Below are positions 34,530-46,329 of a DNA stretch of 64,000 nt, in pieces. The stretch lies in contig JAPXFQ010000787.1 in the NCBI GenBank assembly GCA_028564705.1, positions 4,588,001 to 4,652,000 on the forward strand, given 5' to 3'. The first letter of the stretch is position 1. Every line of letters starts with the position of its first letter. Made by a program: the position numbers and the translations under genes. This DNA is from Apricaphanius iberus (lineage: Eukaryota > Chordata > Actinopteri > Cyprinodontiformes > Aphaniidae). Under the pieces are notes generated by a model that ran no database searches, had not been told where the DNA came from, and was given only the letters and a program-made list of their open reading frames with translations.

Positions 34530-34690
34530 CCGCCGCTGAGCTCCGTAAAGCCTCTATTTACCTACGGTAAAGGTAGAAATGAGGTCTCTTCTCTGCCATC
34601 CACCATAGGTAAAGAGAGGCTTTGTGGAGCGCAGCGGCTAAACAACATATCAGTTTGAGCTGATGGCTCAGGGCGCTGAGCATGGGCGGA
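34530..34690. repeat. Dispersed repeat, copy 2 (partner at 30640-30810)
   Basis: See the shared phrases listed for the partner. It is followed by GGGCGGATTTAGGACTG, which resembles the edge of another hAT-type element. Both copies lie within the inferred gene 3 transcription unit. Confidence 0.5.
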
Positions 34691-35970
34691 TTTAGGACTG
34701 AAGGTGAACAGGGGCTTAGCCCAGATGGCTGATTTGCAAAATATTATAGACACACACACACATGTATGAAAAAGAATGAATTACTATGCTTTAAATAAGC
34801 TAAACAACATTTTGATCAGCAATTTTAACTATTAACAGCATCATGGTCAGCTGTTGATTGAAGGCACCTCAGATCAGAAGGAAATGGGCAGCTGTTCTCT
34901 GAATGCAACTGATCAAATCTACTCAACTTCATGGAAAAGGGCATTCGGCTTGTCCTGCTGAGACCTATCCCATCCTACATTTGTTTGTCTATACTTTCTC
35001 AAGATGATTCGGAGGATATTTAGATCTTAGGTTTTATGGTGATCGGGTTCTTGCCGATCAGAATGGGTAACTACTGGATCTCCTGGAAATTGAAGCAAGA
35101 AAATTGCTGTACGTGGTCGAAATTAGAGGCAGCTCTGGAAGCGATTGGAAGGCTGAAGGAGCAGTCTGAAGTTCTGAGCCGTGCTGCAAGAACTCAGAGC
35201 AATTTCCTTGGTGAGCTTTTGACGCAGGCTGGACGCTGTAAAAGGTGATCCGGCCGGTGCTTCGGGACTCATTCTCGAAATGTCATTGAACTTGGAGAAA
35301 CTATCAGTGTGTCTTGGTGCAAATGGAAATTAAAAGTATATGGAACTTAAATTTGGTCGAATTGGAATCATAGCGGGACTGCTGAGAGACTTGAAGGGTA
35401 GAGGGAAATTGTGCTTCCTGCTAAACATAACAATATTTTGGATGTCATGACGTCCTTGAATGTAAACAAAGTCCCCCCACACCCGTTTCTGTCTACTACT
35501 GATGCACACACTCACATGTGATACAAACACACACACACACACACACCACCTGCTTCTTCCCTCCCACCTCAGGAAGCAGGAGAAGGCACGCATGGGTTGT
35601 AGCACAGCAACCATGGACTGGAGTTCCCAATTCCTAGCCTTTCCCTCCTGGATGTGTTTTTGTCAACGTCTGAATATTTCCTTAAATGTTTGAGGTGTGT
35701 TTTTTTTTCTATTACCTGTCTTTTGAATTTTTAATAAGGAATCAAGATACATTTGAGCACTTTTTTCCCCCCACTGCTGACCCACCCTGACCTTGTGTAA
35801 ACCCTTCTTTTTCTGCAAAGTGGTGTGCTGCATTAAAGCTGGCAGCAGAAACCATGGTACGCCTCTATCTGTTTTTGTGTAATGAATGTTTGGTCTGTCT
35901 ACTCTTGATCGGACTGTACTGAAATGAATTTGCCCTTGTGGGACAATAAAGGATTACTCCATTCAATTTC
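34691..35970 (+). other. No gene recognised; possible LINE 3' tail at 35900-35970
   Basis: The tail GAATTTGCCCTTGTGGGACA followed by ATAAAGGATTA resembles the 3' end of several fish LINE families. A 70-codon frame at 35036-35248 has a coiled-coil look (LEAALEAIGRLKEQSE), but I recognise no family. A (CA)n run of about 20 bp lies at 35526-35546. Confidence 0.35.
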
Positions 35971-36149
35971 ATAATAGACTGGACTATTTAGTTAAACAAT
36001 AATCTGTCTGCCATGTTACTGACCAATGAGCAGCCAATCTGTTGCTCTGTCCATAAGAAATAAATTTTTGTCTCTTCCAACATATATAACACAAATACAC
36101 TATATTGCCCTTTTTTATTTAGTTTGTTTTCTTTAGGATGTTAAGAAGT

Positions 36150-36970
36150 CATACTTCTTGATTTTTTTGGCGGAAACGGCTAAAACAGATCCAGGTTAAA
36201 CAAATTTACCAAAGCTAGCTGATACTATAAAATACTTGGCTCTGAGTACTTGTAGATACAGAGTACCAATGCAACAAAAAATTCTACCACACAAAAAAAT
36301 GCAATGAATTGGAAGACAGGGTTTATTTTTTCTGTGCTTGTTACTACAAATTATAGCAAATAAGAAAAAAATCTATATTAATAGAAATGATCGCAAAACT
36401 ACATCTTCAAGTGAATTGTTTTTTCTGTGAACTTATCACAGTTTCAACATTTTACATATCAGTTCATGGTTTTGGTTAGCTTAAACAAGTATTGACTACA
36501 TAATAATCATATCGGCCCAATACCTTGACCTGTATTGGTATTAGAGCTGTGTTGAAATAATCGAAAAATCGATTCTGAATCGATTCTTGTAGAAATCGAA
36601 ACTAATTGATTCACAAGTTCAAAAATCAATCCTATTTTTTGGAATAGTTTGCCCTTTTTAAAACTGAAATGGGAAGGAAAAGTCCAGACGGCCATTTTAA
36701 GTTTTGTTTCTGAAAGGGTTAATACAGTTTTCCATGGTGAACTGTTACTTACCCAGTGTTAAGTCACTGAATATCCGGCATGTAATTAAAATAACAGCTT
36801 AAAAAACATTTATTAGCACTAACCCATATCAACATCGAGCTGGATCAGATTGAATCGGATCAAGTTGGATCAGATTGTGATAATCGGTTCTAACTTTTGT
36901 GAATCGGAATCAAATCGATTCTTGAAATTTGAATCGATACCCAGCCCTAATTGCTATCAGTGCATCCTTA
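36150..36970. mobile_element. hAT-like MITE (GGATGCACCGAT family) hosting a nested MITE
   Basis: Family-specific words such as CTTGTAGATACAGAGTACCA occur at 36248-36267, and the terminus CAGTGCATCCTTAA is at 36958-36971. The element is split by the 408-bp MITE at 36542-36949. The left boundary is approximate. Confidence 0.6.
36542..36949. mobile_element. TAGGGCTG-family MITE, copy 2, with target duplication
   Basis: The left end is TAGAGCTGTG and the right end is ATCGATACCCAGCCCTA. The copy is reversed relative to 2031-2433. Flanking 8-mers ATTGGTAT (36534-36541) and ATTGCTAT (36950-36957) differ at one base and fit a hAT target duplication. It is inserted inside another MITE. Confidence 0.75.
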
Positions 36971-37545
36971 ACTATAACTGATTAATTAAGAACGATAAAG
37001 GCAGGAATTAAATCTAAATTAGCATCAAAAAGTATTAACTGAAGGGTGTGCACACCTTTAGTGGCCATGTGAGTGCAGAAGCTTGGTTGTTAGAAATGTA
37101 ATGTATAAATAAAGATTGATTCATTTTTTTGGGGGGGAAAGATGACTTTTATGAGTAGCCTTAATATACGTAGCTTTTACATTTACTTGAATAATATAAT
37201 TATTATGAAGTTCTACTATTAAATTGCAAAAATTCCTGCATACTGTATCCACTGTAGCTTAATTGAATAAAGAACAAACATGCTGTTGTGATCTTTTTTT
37301 TTGCTGAGCCCTTTGAAGATGCAAATATGTATATGTATGTATATTACTTATTAAGTAGCTGTAGCCTACTACATACTGCTTTTTCTCATTCTTCAGTACT
37401 TCTTGGATGGCTTGGCTTCTACTTGAGCAGATATAGCTTATCTAGAAGTAGCGCCACTTTTAATTGAGTAGCCTACAGGGATTGGCTGCTGTACTCACCG
37501 CTTGTTATCATTGATGAATCCCCAACAGGTGTGAAGTTCTCTTAC

Positions 37546-37640
37546 CTGAGTTCGGAGATGTTGCCCGCAGGTGCCGTAGAGCTTGAGTCTGGTTTTCGCA
37601 GGAACTTCCTGAACTTTATGTGCTGTCGCCTCATGTTGCG
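37546..37640 (-). promoter_or_regulatory. Candidate gene 3 promoter and non-coding first exon
   Basis: On the minus strand, CACATAAAG (around 37613-37621) could act as a TATA element. About 65 bases downstream there is a good donor, CTCAG|GTAAGAG, ending the exon at 37546. The position fits the non-coding first exon expected for gene 3, giving a first intron of about 5.4 kb that is full of repeats. No sequence similarity to the gene 1 or 2 first exons is obvious, so this is tentative. Confidence 0.35.
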
Positions 37641-37708
37641 TCACCCTCAGGGAAAGATGAATAAAGGTTATTCAGAGTCAACATTGTTAAGCAACAGTGT
37701 TGTGCAGT

Positions 37709-39286
37709 AAAGGGACAGTCTGACAGCAACTGATCGGCCGCCGCGGGAGCGCGCACGGTTTAGGTAACCGCTTTCCTTGACGTAACTCGCAACAATTGCG
37801 ACATAAAATTTGGCAAATCGAAGATTATAAGATTATATACTATAACCAGCACAAACGGAGCTCTAACCGCTCCGCCTATTTACCTTTACTTTTTTTTTAC
37901 AGTCCCTGTGTGTCAAAACCTGCTACTAACAATATTGACTCTGACCTTAATGGTCCTTATTGTCTCATTTTTGCTACAGTAAACCAATAAAATTTGATTA
38001 TATGTTCACAACTAACAGAAAGACTCAGTTTATGTGGTCCACGTCTGTTTGTTTTTTGCTTACTTGTACTAAGCCTTTGCATATTTTTTTTGATAGATTA
38101 ATTTAAAATGACAAAACATACGTTAAAAATATATTTATCAACTTGTAGTTAGTCCTACATGACAGCAGATGTCAGCAAAAGTTGGAATCTTGCACTTAAA
38201 CGTTCACTAAATCTGTAAACCTGTGCGTATCCCTCCTTTCTGTTAGGATTATCAGAGACACATCTTAAATGTACAAAACTGCAAAGAACAGCCATTGAAG
38301 TAATGCAGGATGCAGTAGCCTCTTCAGAGATTTTTATTTTTTTTACTGCAGATGCAAAAGGGGACTAAGCATTTTATTGATGCTGCTATGAAGGATCACT
38401 TGTTCCTAAAATTCTTACAGTTCTCAACTCACAGAAACAGGCACAAACAGAGGTTCACACTTACAGCGACCTTGACAGCTGCAACATCAGGGCCGGCCCA
38501 AAGCCTTATGGCACCTTAAGCAGGTTTCAACTCAGGGGTCCTTTTCTGTTAAACCCAACACTCCCACTAACAGTGTTTTTTAAAGATCTGGTCTAATCTG
38601 GGAGAGGAGGCTGAGTTTATTGGCTGATCCTAAAATGAAGTGGAGGTGATTTTTTTTTTTTTATTTTCAGAGACAATCTGAGGCTTAAACTCATAGCATC
38701 AGGTAGGTAACACAGCAAACAATAAGGGTTAAAAAGTAACAAAAGTCAATTAATCAATTTTCAATATAAAACAAAAATCCAAATGAATAAAAACAAAAAA
38801 TAATTAGAAGCGAGGTACACCCATGACAGGTTCCTGGTCCATTGAATAAATGTTTAGCTATAAACTATAACTAACTTAAATAAACAAACATTTTAATTGA
38901 AACCTTATTTAAATTACTAATATAATTACCTAGTTTGATAAATCTTAAAACTGAAAAACAAAATAAAATAAAATGTAATAATTTGTTAATATTCTCAGTA
39001 AACTGTTTTTTACATCTGCAGTCTATTTTCAGTCTAAACGTCTATGGGGGGGGGGCGGGGGCCTTAAGCTTGTCTCGCTATGCTTTGGGCCACCTCTTAT
39101 CAGTAGGGCCTACAATATACTGTTTTAAAGAGCTTTTCAAACTAAAATAAAATGTAGTTAAGGTTGATCCAAAGGGCAAAACACTTCAAACATGAATTAT
39201 TGTGAGTTACGTCAAAAAGCGGTTACCTAAACCGTGCGCGCTCCCGTAGCGGCTTATAGCCCACATTTCTGTCAGACAGTCCCTTT
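37709..39286. mobile_element. Non-coding element with about 75-bp terminal inverted repeats
   Basis: The left end AAAGGGACAGTCTGACAG and the segment GCGCGCACGGTTTAGGTAAC (37750-37769) reappear as reverse complements at 39229-39286, ending CTGTCAGACAGTCCCTTT. No transposase lies between the ends. The 59464-59800 segment is an inverted copy of part of its inside (38775-39110). Confidence 0.6.
37966..38463 (+). repeat. Direct repeat flanking the Harbinger region, left copy
   Basis: This is nearly identical to 41603-42084 over about 480 bp, sharing CAACTTGTAGTTAGTCCTAC and CCCTCCTTTCTGTTAGGATT. Both copies stop at the same point, after GAGGTTCACACTTA. Confidence 0.85.
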
Positions 39287-40276
39287 GTGTCACAACCTGC
39301 TGCTAACAAGACTCTGACCTTAATGGTCCTTATTCCTCGTGCCGTGGCAGACCATCACTTATTCAACTGGTTTTCACCGCTCCCTTTCATCAACAATAGG
39401 CAAAGTCCAGACACGTGACCTGCCAGTTTGCCACGCCCCCCTGACGCCATGTTGGCTGTACAACTTGTGGTGCTTTACAGTCTATGGGAGTAACACGCAA
39501 AGTAGAGGCAGCAGAGCAGACAACAAAAGGAAAAAAAGAGGAATCAAGAAAAATTTCCTTACAGGGAAAAACTCATAAAAGAGGCCAGGGACAGCTTATG
39601 TGAGAAGATTTCATAGTTGTTTATTTGTTTGTGTTTATTCAAGTTAAAATACTACACAAATGTTTGCACTGTTTTTTGATATGTCCATTCTAATATTTAT
39701 ACAATCCAAATGTTTGCACTATTAGACATTTTTATTGTAATTGTAATACAAACCTTTCCACCGTTTTTGATATGTTTATGCAAATAGTAAAAGACAAATG
39801 TTTGCGCTGTTTTTGATCTTTTTATTCTAATTTGGCTGCCTTAATGCTCATAACTGTTAAATAGCAGATACTATTGCAAAGTCCCTGTCAACACAAAGTA
39901 TTGCAGTCAGTAGAACTTTTCCTTCCTACAGTGAAAATGTAATCTGACCTTGTTTAGCAGTAGGATGCTTCTGTGTTGAAACATGTTAAATAAACTAGTA
40001 GACGGTGGCAAACCATTTTCTAAACTACACGTTACATTGTTCTTAGTATGAAGCATTATTCAGTACATTAGCTTGCCCTTCAATCTGCTCAATAGAGGGA
40101 AGAAATTAAGAAGACTTACACATGTAATCAGCGTACTTTATTAAATCAAAGCAAGACATGTTCAACAACAATTAGAATGGAAGACAATTCCATGTGGGTG
40201 AAAATCCATCCACAGCTTTGCTAGCCACGGATGTAAGGAAGTACATATTCATAGTCTTATTTGTGTAGCCGGGGAT

Positions 40277-41094
40277 CTAACATACTGTTGGACAATGACT
40301 GACCAAAGCACAGCACACCTTCACGACCTTATCCAACATTGTGGCATCCTCATCTTCACACGGGTACAGCATTTCTATTGGTATGGTTCCAGTTAAAATC
40401 TTGTGTTTTAGACGAACATTTCCAATTACCCTTTCAACGTGGATTCGCAAATGTGCTATTTTTCTTGTATCCTCCACATCTCTGGCAGCTAACTGACACT
40501 GGTCTTTTGTAAATGCAGGGATTTTAACTTCTGCAGAAAACATGCCTACATCTTCCTGTATGTCAAAACCCCTGTCAGCCAAAACAATATCTCCAGGTAA
40601 CAAATTATCAAGGAAACCACTGTGCAGTGTTATAAGCTTATCGCTCGAACGGCTGCCCCATCCTCTTGATAGATAGGATATGGCTCCCTTGGGTGTAATG
40701 CCCATTAGGTATTTCATGGTGGGATGGTGTTTGTAGCTGGAGAACGTTTGGGCACGTGCGTTCAGATTGGATGGTCTTTCTGTAAAAATTTAAAACAATC
40801 AATAATAATTGCCACTCTGCGTCCAAATGCTTCCACAAACTGGTGAGGCATAGTCTAATACAGGGTGTCTCTGTCTGGCCAAGAAATCGCACGGCTCAAG
40901 TTTGCATACAATAATGACACCATTTCCTTAAAGGTTCTGTGCACAGTATTTTTGGAAACACGGAACAGATAAGCAAGGTGCTCCGGAAGCAGATCCAGAC
41001 GAAGTCGCATAAAAGTTAAGAGGAGCATTTGAAAAGGTGTGAGAATTCTGTTCTGAGCGTTCATGAGAGGCAGCAAAAAGTTAAACATTAACAT
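40277..41094 (-). pseudogene. PIF/Harbinger (DDE_Tnp_4, ISL2EU-type) transposase relic
   Basis: On the minus strand the N-terminal HTH part reads LPEHLAYLFRVSKNTVHRTF (about 40985-40925). A region with EAFGRRVAIIIDCF (about 40830-40790) carries the first catalytic Asp. The C-terminal part reads [20 protein letters not shown], then [14 protein letters not shown] with the second Asp, and [20 protein letters not shown]. Frameshifts near 40860 and 40770-40720 split it into three pieces. The order and motifs match Harbinger-superfamily transposases. It is inactive. Confidence 0.85.
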
Positions 41095-41602
41095 GAAGGT
41101 TTAACCGTCTGCTGTTAAGATGTCAAAACACTGGAGTCCTTGGTTCTCTCTTATATGCGCTCCTCTTTGTCCTACAGAGCTGGTTTTCACACCAGCATGG
41201 TTCGGAGAACAGAGGAAGCTGGGTTAATTATAAAAGCCTACAACATGCCGTTTTTTGCTTGCATCGGATAGTGGAAACGCAGTGATTTTTACATGCGTTT
41301 GATGAATGGCGCAAAAAACAACGTTTAAGGAACGCGATAAACGTATTTTGCTGCCTTTTCTGAAGTATTAAAAAAAATCTTGGGGATTCTGTTTAGTATG
41401 CGATAACATACACAAAATAAAGAAAGGTTGTCTTATTAGTGCTCAACCGCTAGATCTTGGGCAATTTTAGCCGATCAGTACACTACAAGGTCAGATACAA
41501 CTGGAAGATCTCTGATCTCTGGAAAAAAAAGTTCATCTGCTCCTGTCTAATCAGCGCCAGTTTATCAATAATCTTTGTGTACAACATTCAATTTACTCTT
41601 AT

Positions 41603-42084
41603 CATTTTTGCTACCGTAAACTAATAAAATTTGATTATATGTTCACAACTAACAGAAAGACTTTTATGTTTGTTTTTTGCTTACTTGTACTAAGCCTTTG
41701 CATATTTTTTTAATAGTTTTATTTAAAATGACAAAACATACGTTAAAAATATATTTATCAACTTGTAGTTAGTCCTACATGACAGCAGATGTCAGCAAAA
41801 GTTGGAATCTTGCACTTAAACGTTCACTAAATCTGTAAACCTGTGCGTATCCCTCCTTTCTGTTAGGATTATCAGAGACACATCTTAAATGTACAAAACT
41901 GCAAAGAACAGCCATTGAAGTAATGCAGGATGCAGTAGCGTCTTCAGAGATATTAATTTTTTTTTACTGCAGATGCAAAAGGGGACTAAGCCTTTTATTG
42001 ATGCTGCTATGAAGGATCACTTGTTCCTAAAATTCTTACAGTTCTCAACTCACAGAAACAGGCACAAACAGAGGTTCACACTTA
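41603..42084 (+). repeat. Direct repeat flanking the Harbinger region, right copy
   Basis: Partner of 37966-38463. Differences are a deletion of about 14 bp near 41662 and scattered substitutions. The sequence right after it is a LINE endonuclease fragment, whereas the left copy is followed by the inside of the TIR element. Confidence 0.85.
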
Positions 42085-42656
42085 GCTGAGTGCAGATGCC
42101 CCTGCTGTTCTTACAGAGGCCTCTCCCGTAATTTTAACTTTTCTTATTCAACAAGGAGTAGCCAAAGGGGAGGTGGAACTGCTTTCATAAGTTCGTCAAC
42201 TCTTTCCGCCAAACCTGTTTTATTTCATAATTTTACCACTTTTGAATACACTGCCTCTGTTTTTAGCACTCCTCATATTTTATGTATCACAGTTTATAGG
42301 CCTCCAAAAAAGAATGCACTTTTTATGAACTCTTATGAAAGGATAATTTTAGCTGGGGATTTTAATCTACTTATAGATAACCTTATAGATCTTTTATCAA
42401 CAGATTTTTTTAAATATTTTGAATTACTATGGATTTTAGCCAGCATGTCATGGATCCTACTCACAACAGAGGACACACTCTGGACTTGGTCATATCGTAT
42501 GGCCTGTCCACCAGTGTGTCCTCTGTTGTTGACTTGGCTGTCTCTGACCACTACTGTGTGTTTTTCAAAATCACCAATTTTATCCAATTAGAGACCTCTG
42601 TGAGAACTCTTAGGAAATATAAAAAGGAAAGAACTCTTAGGAAAGATAAACAATAA
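42085..42656 (+). mobile_element. LINE endonuclease fragment, same family as 46590-50550
   Basis: GCTGAGTGCAGATGCCCCTG and RIILAGDFNLLIDNL, then MDFSQHVMDPTHNRGHTLDL and VDLAVSDHYCVFF, match the longer element. It starts abruptly at the end of the direct repeat and ends in a short duplication of AGAACTCTTAGGAAA. Unlike 46590-50550 it has no insertion after SDHYCV, so it shows the uninterrupted sequence. Confidence 0.8.
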
Positions 42657-43359
42657 GAGCAAAGCTTTTGTCCAACCCCCAATATTTTTTTATTGTTTAA
42701 GTTTTATGTATAAAAGCTAAATCTACAAATATGGTTCAACATGATGAAAACAAGTGCAATTATTTATTTAATTGTTTCCATTCCTATGCTAAGGTTATAG
42801 GCTGTATATGCTGTTGTGCTTGTTAAATCAACATAACAAAAAGAAAAACTTTACTTTCAGAACAATATTCTCTCCTTTTTATTAACTAAGTAAGCTAGCT
42901 ATGTTGTGTTTTTCTCATTTCTAAGTTTTTAGCTAAACTAGGCTGAGCATGAGGGTTTTTATTTTATTTTAAGTATACAAAACTTCTCTACCCACTGACA
43001 AAATATTTAGTAAAAAAATACACTGGATATGTTATTTGTAGTAAAAAAGAAAAAGCAGAACATTTAATTTTTTCCACCTTGATATGTTTTTAGAATTCGC
43101 TAAGCTAGCAAGTGATGCGTATGTGAGTTCGTGTCAGTTTACGCAAGCAAGCTATCAATACCCACAACAACAGACAACTGATATTCTCACACTGTCTATA
43201 CAATAGATAGGTGCAAGGTTGCTGAACAAAATAAATACTTGTTTTCATAGACCTTAGACAGGTCAGTATTCTGCATTTTACTTCAATGTGTTACTGTCCT
43301 CCTCTATGATCAATTCAAATCATATTAAAGGAATCTCTCTTATTTTTATTAAGAGTCTT

Positions 43360-43505
43360 AATCCAATTACAGAAGGTATTCTACCCTCCAATCATAAACT
43401 GTATTAATGGCACCTGGGGTGAACTAGTCAATGACCTGAAGAGAGCTGGGACCAAAGTAACAAAGGTTACTATTAGTAAAACATTATTTGTTCATGGATT
43501 AAAAT
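43360..43505 (+). mobile_element. Tc1-like transposase fragment in the apoD pseudogene
   Basis: The frame reads NDLKRAGTKVTKVTISKTLF, matching [19 protein letters not shown] of the Tc1 in gene 2 intron 3. The sequence just before it (AACTGTATTAATGGCACCTG) belongs to the Tc1 5' region, so an internal deletion joins the two. It is antisense to the pseudogene, the same relative orientation as in gene 2. Confidence 0.75.
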
Positions 43506-43559
43506 ACTGGGTAACTTCTTGTCTATAGATGTACCCACAACGTTTTTTACCCGCTTTAC

Positions 43560-43657
43560 CTTTTCAAGGTGAAATCCGGGTTGCAGTGCTGGACTGGGAC
43601 AGGGACCCCAGTGATAAGTCTGAGCTAAGACCAGAGGCAGCAGGAGGACGAAGTGAA
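43560..43657 (-). pseudogene. apod: apoD-like pseudogene A: signal-peptide exon relic
   Basis: The minus strand reads [20 protein letters not shown], then QPGFHLEK and a preserved donor-like GTAAAG. It corresponds to exon 2 of gene 2, including HWG at the position where gene 1 has SRG. The start codon and first residues are lost (TTCCTGTTCACTTCGTCCTC replaces the region around ATG), and one leucine codon is deleted. Intron 2 sequence continues to about 43518. No exon 3, 4 or 5 is visible. Related intron-1 sequence lies at 44300-44960 and 45130-45470, broken by a LINE piece. Confidence 0.85.
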
Positions 43658-43739
43658 CAGGAATTTAAACAAGTTGGAATCATTACAGGTTTAAGCAAGC
43701 TTATCAATAAAACCTAATTCATTTCAGTTTTTTTATATA

Positions 43740-44280
43740 CCCCCTATTTACAACAGATATCAGCTCCAGGCACTTTACAAGAAAAGTTATTTCCGTACCG
43801 TTCTGCAAACATTCTGATGAGTTCGCACTCCAAACGTTTTGTCCTGTTGAATTTAAAAGCAGAAAGTTTAGAGTCATCCAGGTTTTTGTGTCTTCAAGAC
43901 ATGCCTATAATCTACCTAATTGGATTTGTCAGGATTTCTGAAAATATATAAATATAGCTGTGTATCATCAGCATAACTGTGGAAATTCAGGCCATGCTGT
44001 CTAATTATTTTGCCAATTGGAAGTATATATTTAGTAAAGAGAATTGGTCGAGCACAGAACCCTGTGGTACTCCACAAGTAGCTCTTAAATGTGAGAAAGA
44101 TTTATCATTTACATGAACAAATTGAAATCTGTGGGACAGATATAATTTAAACCAGCCTAGTACTGTTCCCTTGATCCCTACAACATTTTCAAACCTTTGT
44201 AAGAGAATATTATGATCGACTGTATCAAAAGCAACACTGAGATCCCACAAGTCTACCATCTAAGGCAATTAAATAGTTTT
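43740..44280 (-). mobile_element. LINE reverse transcriptase fragment inside pseudogene A
   Basis: The minus strand reads LWDLSVAFDTVDHNILLQRF, then TVLGWFKLYLSHR and CGVPQGSVL, the reverse transcriptase block up to just before the YADD motif. It separates the pseudogene exon relic from its upstream intron sequence. One intact frame spans 84 codons. Confidence 0.8.
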
Positions 44281-44299
44281 TAAAATACGGTTAAATATC

Positions 44300-45470
44300 T
44301 CTGCGACATTGTGGCTGAGGTAACTGCAAATTTTAACAGAGAACAAAGCTGAGGTGCTTTGTGGGTACTTTAGGCAGCATCGTTGGTGGATGTTATTTAC
44401 ATAAAAAATAAATGCCATCCATCTGTCCATGAATCAAAAAGTGAACCCAGTTACCCAACAGAAAAAAAAAATTTATTCTTTGATTGGAGATTTTCCTTCT
44501 ATCGACCATGATCCACAGGTGAAGATGAAATCTAGAGACCTGAAAGATCCACCTTTTTGTTAATGTCTTTTACCAAAATAATCTGCAGCCACATCACTTT
44601 AGCCCAAAGCCCCAATCTTTCAACAAATCTCTTTTCATTCTGCAGTTGTTTGTGAACCCTAAAGGAAATATCCCTTTGTCTGAGATGAGAAGATTATGTA
44701 GTTTTAAGATGTTCTATTCAATATTGAACAGATTTACTGTATCCAGTTGATTTGTCTTTATTTGCATCTCCAATCAAATTTAATTTGCATTTTTCCATTC
44801 GTGTTCTCACTCCAAGCAAATAGTCTGTCTTGTTACTTAAGCATGATTATATACATGCAATAATATATTTTTTAAAATCCCTGCTCAGTTGCACATTTCT
44901 TTATAAACTGCTGTAGTCTTTTTTCTAAATATTATTTTTTCTAAAGTCAATTCAATTTTTAGAATATAGAATTTTACAATATAATGTATAGCCTGTTATG
45001 CCTGAATTTCGCCACCGAGGAACAATAAAGAAAATATTAGAATATCTATTTGCATTTGTGGAAATTAATCATACTGTGATTGCAAAACCAACAGCCATGA
45101 TTGAGCTGTTATTGGACATTAGCTTGACAGATAGGTCACCCAACCCACAGACATTTTTTGTATTCTAGTTTCAACTGTAATGGAAGGGGGGAAAAAACGT
45201 GCATATTTACCATAGTTTCCATTAGAACACATTGGTTTTATTTGACTTGTCATGTGTAACCTTAAGTTCATAGCTTAGTGGGTGATGGAGCAGATAAAAA
45301 AACCACACAAACCACAGGGAGTGTTATTTTGTCATGTTTGACTGCATACATGCAGCAGCCACACCTGTTCTACAGGTTTCGTGGTGCTGCTTTCGGCTAA
45401 ATACACGTGCAGCTGGTTGACATTTCATAACCCCATTAGGAAACAATTTTTATTAAATTTAAAGAGATTC
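44300..45470 (-). pseudogene. apod: apoD pseudogene A: intron-1 derived sequence
   Basis: The minus strand matches gene 2 intron 1 in order: the AGGTGTGGCTGCTGCATGTATGCAG region at 45330-45375, GATCTGTCAAGC-type sequence near 45130, and the AAAGGTGGATCTTTCAG to TACCCACAA segment at 44560-44360. The matching places in gene 2 are 19780-20060 and 22000-22190. A short LINE-like tail (GAATTTCGCCACCGAGGAACA) lies near 45007. Confidence 0.7.
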
Positions 45471-46329
45471 AAGGCAATATTTGTTAAACAATAAAGATGA
45501 AAACTGTTACAACACTTTGGTTAGTTAATGCAAACAGTAAATTGTTTCATTGCCTGTACTTTTATAGTGCATTATCAAGTTCAAAGTACCCCAAAGCGCC
45601 TTGGTTGTTTTGAGAGAAAAATTAAAGCCCTACTGTCTCTTCTTGTGTGGATTAATGACAATGATCTCTGTCCACCCTCACCATTCTTAATGATGAACCG
45701 AGCGGGCTATTGATCTACAGTACCTGCTGCAGTTTTTTATCCACAATTAAACATTACAGAGGAGTCCGTCAAACTACACATCATCAGACAGGAAGTATCA
45801 CAAATAAATTCCAATGAGCATCTGGTTCTTTTGAACTAAGTGTGGCCAGCTCTCCCCAAACAAAACATCACGTCAGAAACGTCTTTACTGGTAAATAGCT
45901 TAATCTGGCATAACTATCCTGTCCAGTGGACATATTCTGTCAAAGATAACCACACCTGGCTGACATTCCTATTAAAGCATTCAAGGATATGCAGCCTATG
46001 CTTCTTATAGGCTCAGACAATGCACGGCTCATCAACCCTCTGTCCGACATCAAAACTGGTCCACTAGGCTGCTCTGTTGCGCTTGGCCGCGCTATGCAGA
46101 GACCTGCGACCTCCCTGCACCAACCTGCTGAAACTTCATGACTGCATACTGTACATCCTGGTTACCAAGTCAATATCAAGTGTTAACACATAATGTTGAG
46201 AAAATGTGACATTTAGATGTGCTGCCCTTTTGGTCAGAGAAAGAAGTAACTTGCTTCAAACAACACAAACAGGTATAGGAGTTACTGCAAAAAAACACTG
46301 AACACTGTGTACACCTCTGCTATGGAGAG

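Larger units (their letters stand above)
43165..46325. repeat. Large inverted repeat, arm A
   Basis: Arm A pairs in reverse complement with 59801-61405. Diagnostic pairs are TGCAAACAGTAAATTGTTTC at 45528 with its complement near 60590, and CCATAGCAGAGGTGTACAC at 59801 with the complement ending at 46325. Arm A contains extra internal sequence (about 43315-44690) that is absent from arm B, including the apoD exon relic and LINE piece. The apparent reading frames shared by both arms (LGCFERKIKALLSLLVWIND) may reflect a repeat, not a gene. Confidence 0.85.

Noticed and set aside
40277..40717. Harbinger C-terminal frame as a domesticated host gene (HARBI1-like)
   Set aside because: The N-terminal and catalytic parts are split by frameshifts and the region is flanked by repeats, so a dead transposon is more likely.
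45528..45713. A 61-codon frame (LGCFERKIKALLSLLVWIND) conserved at 60590-60300
   Set aside because: Both copies sit in the inverted-repeat arms, so conservation reflects duplicated DNA. The frames diverge at the end and have no domain or start context.
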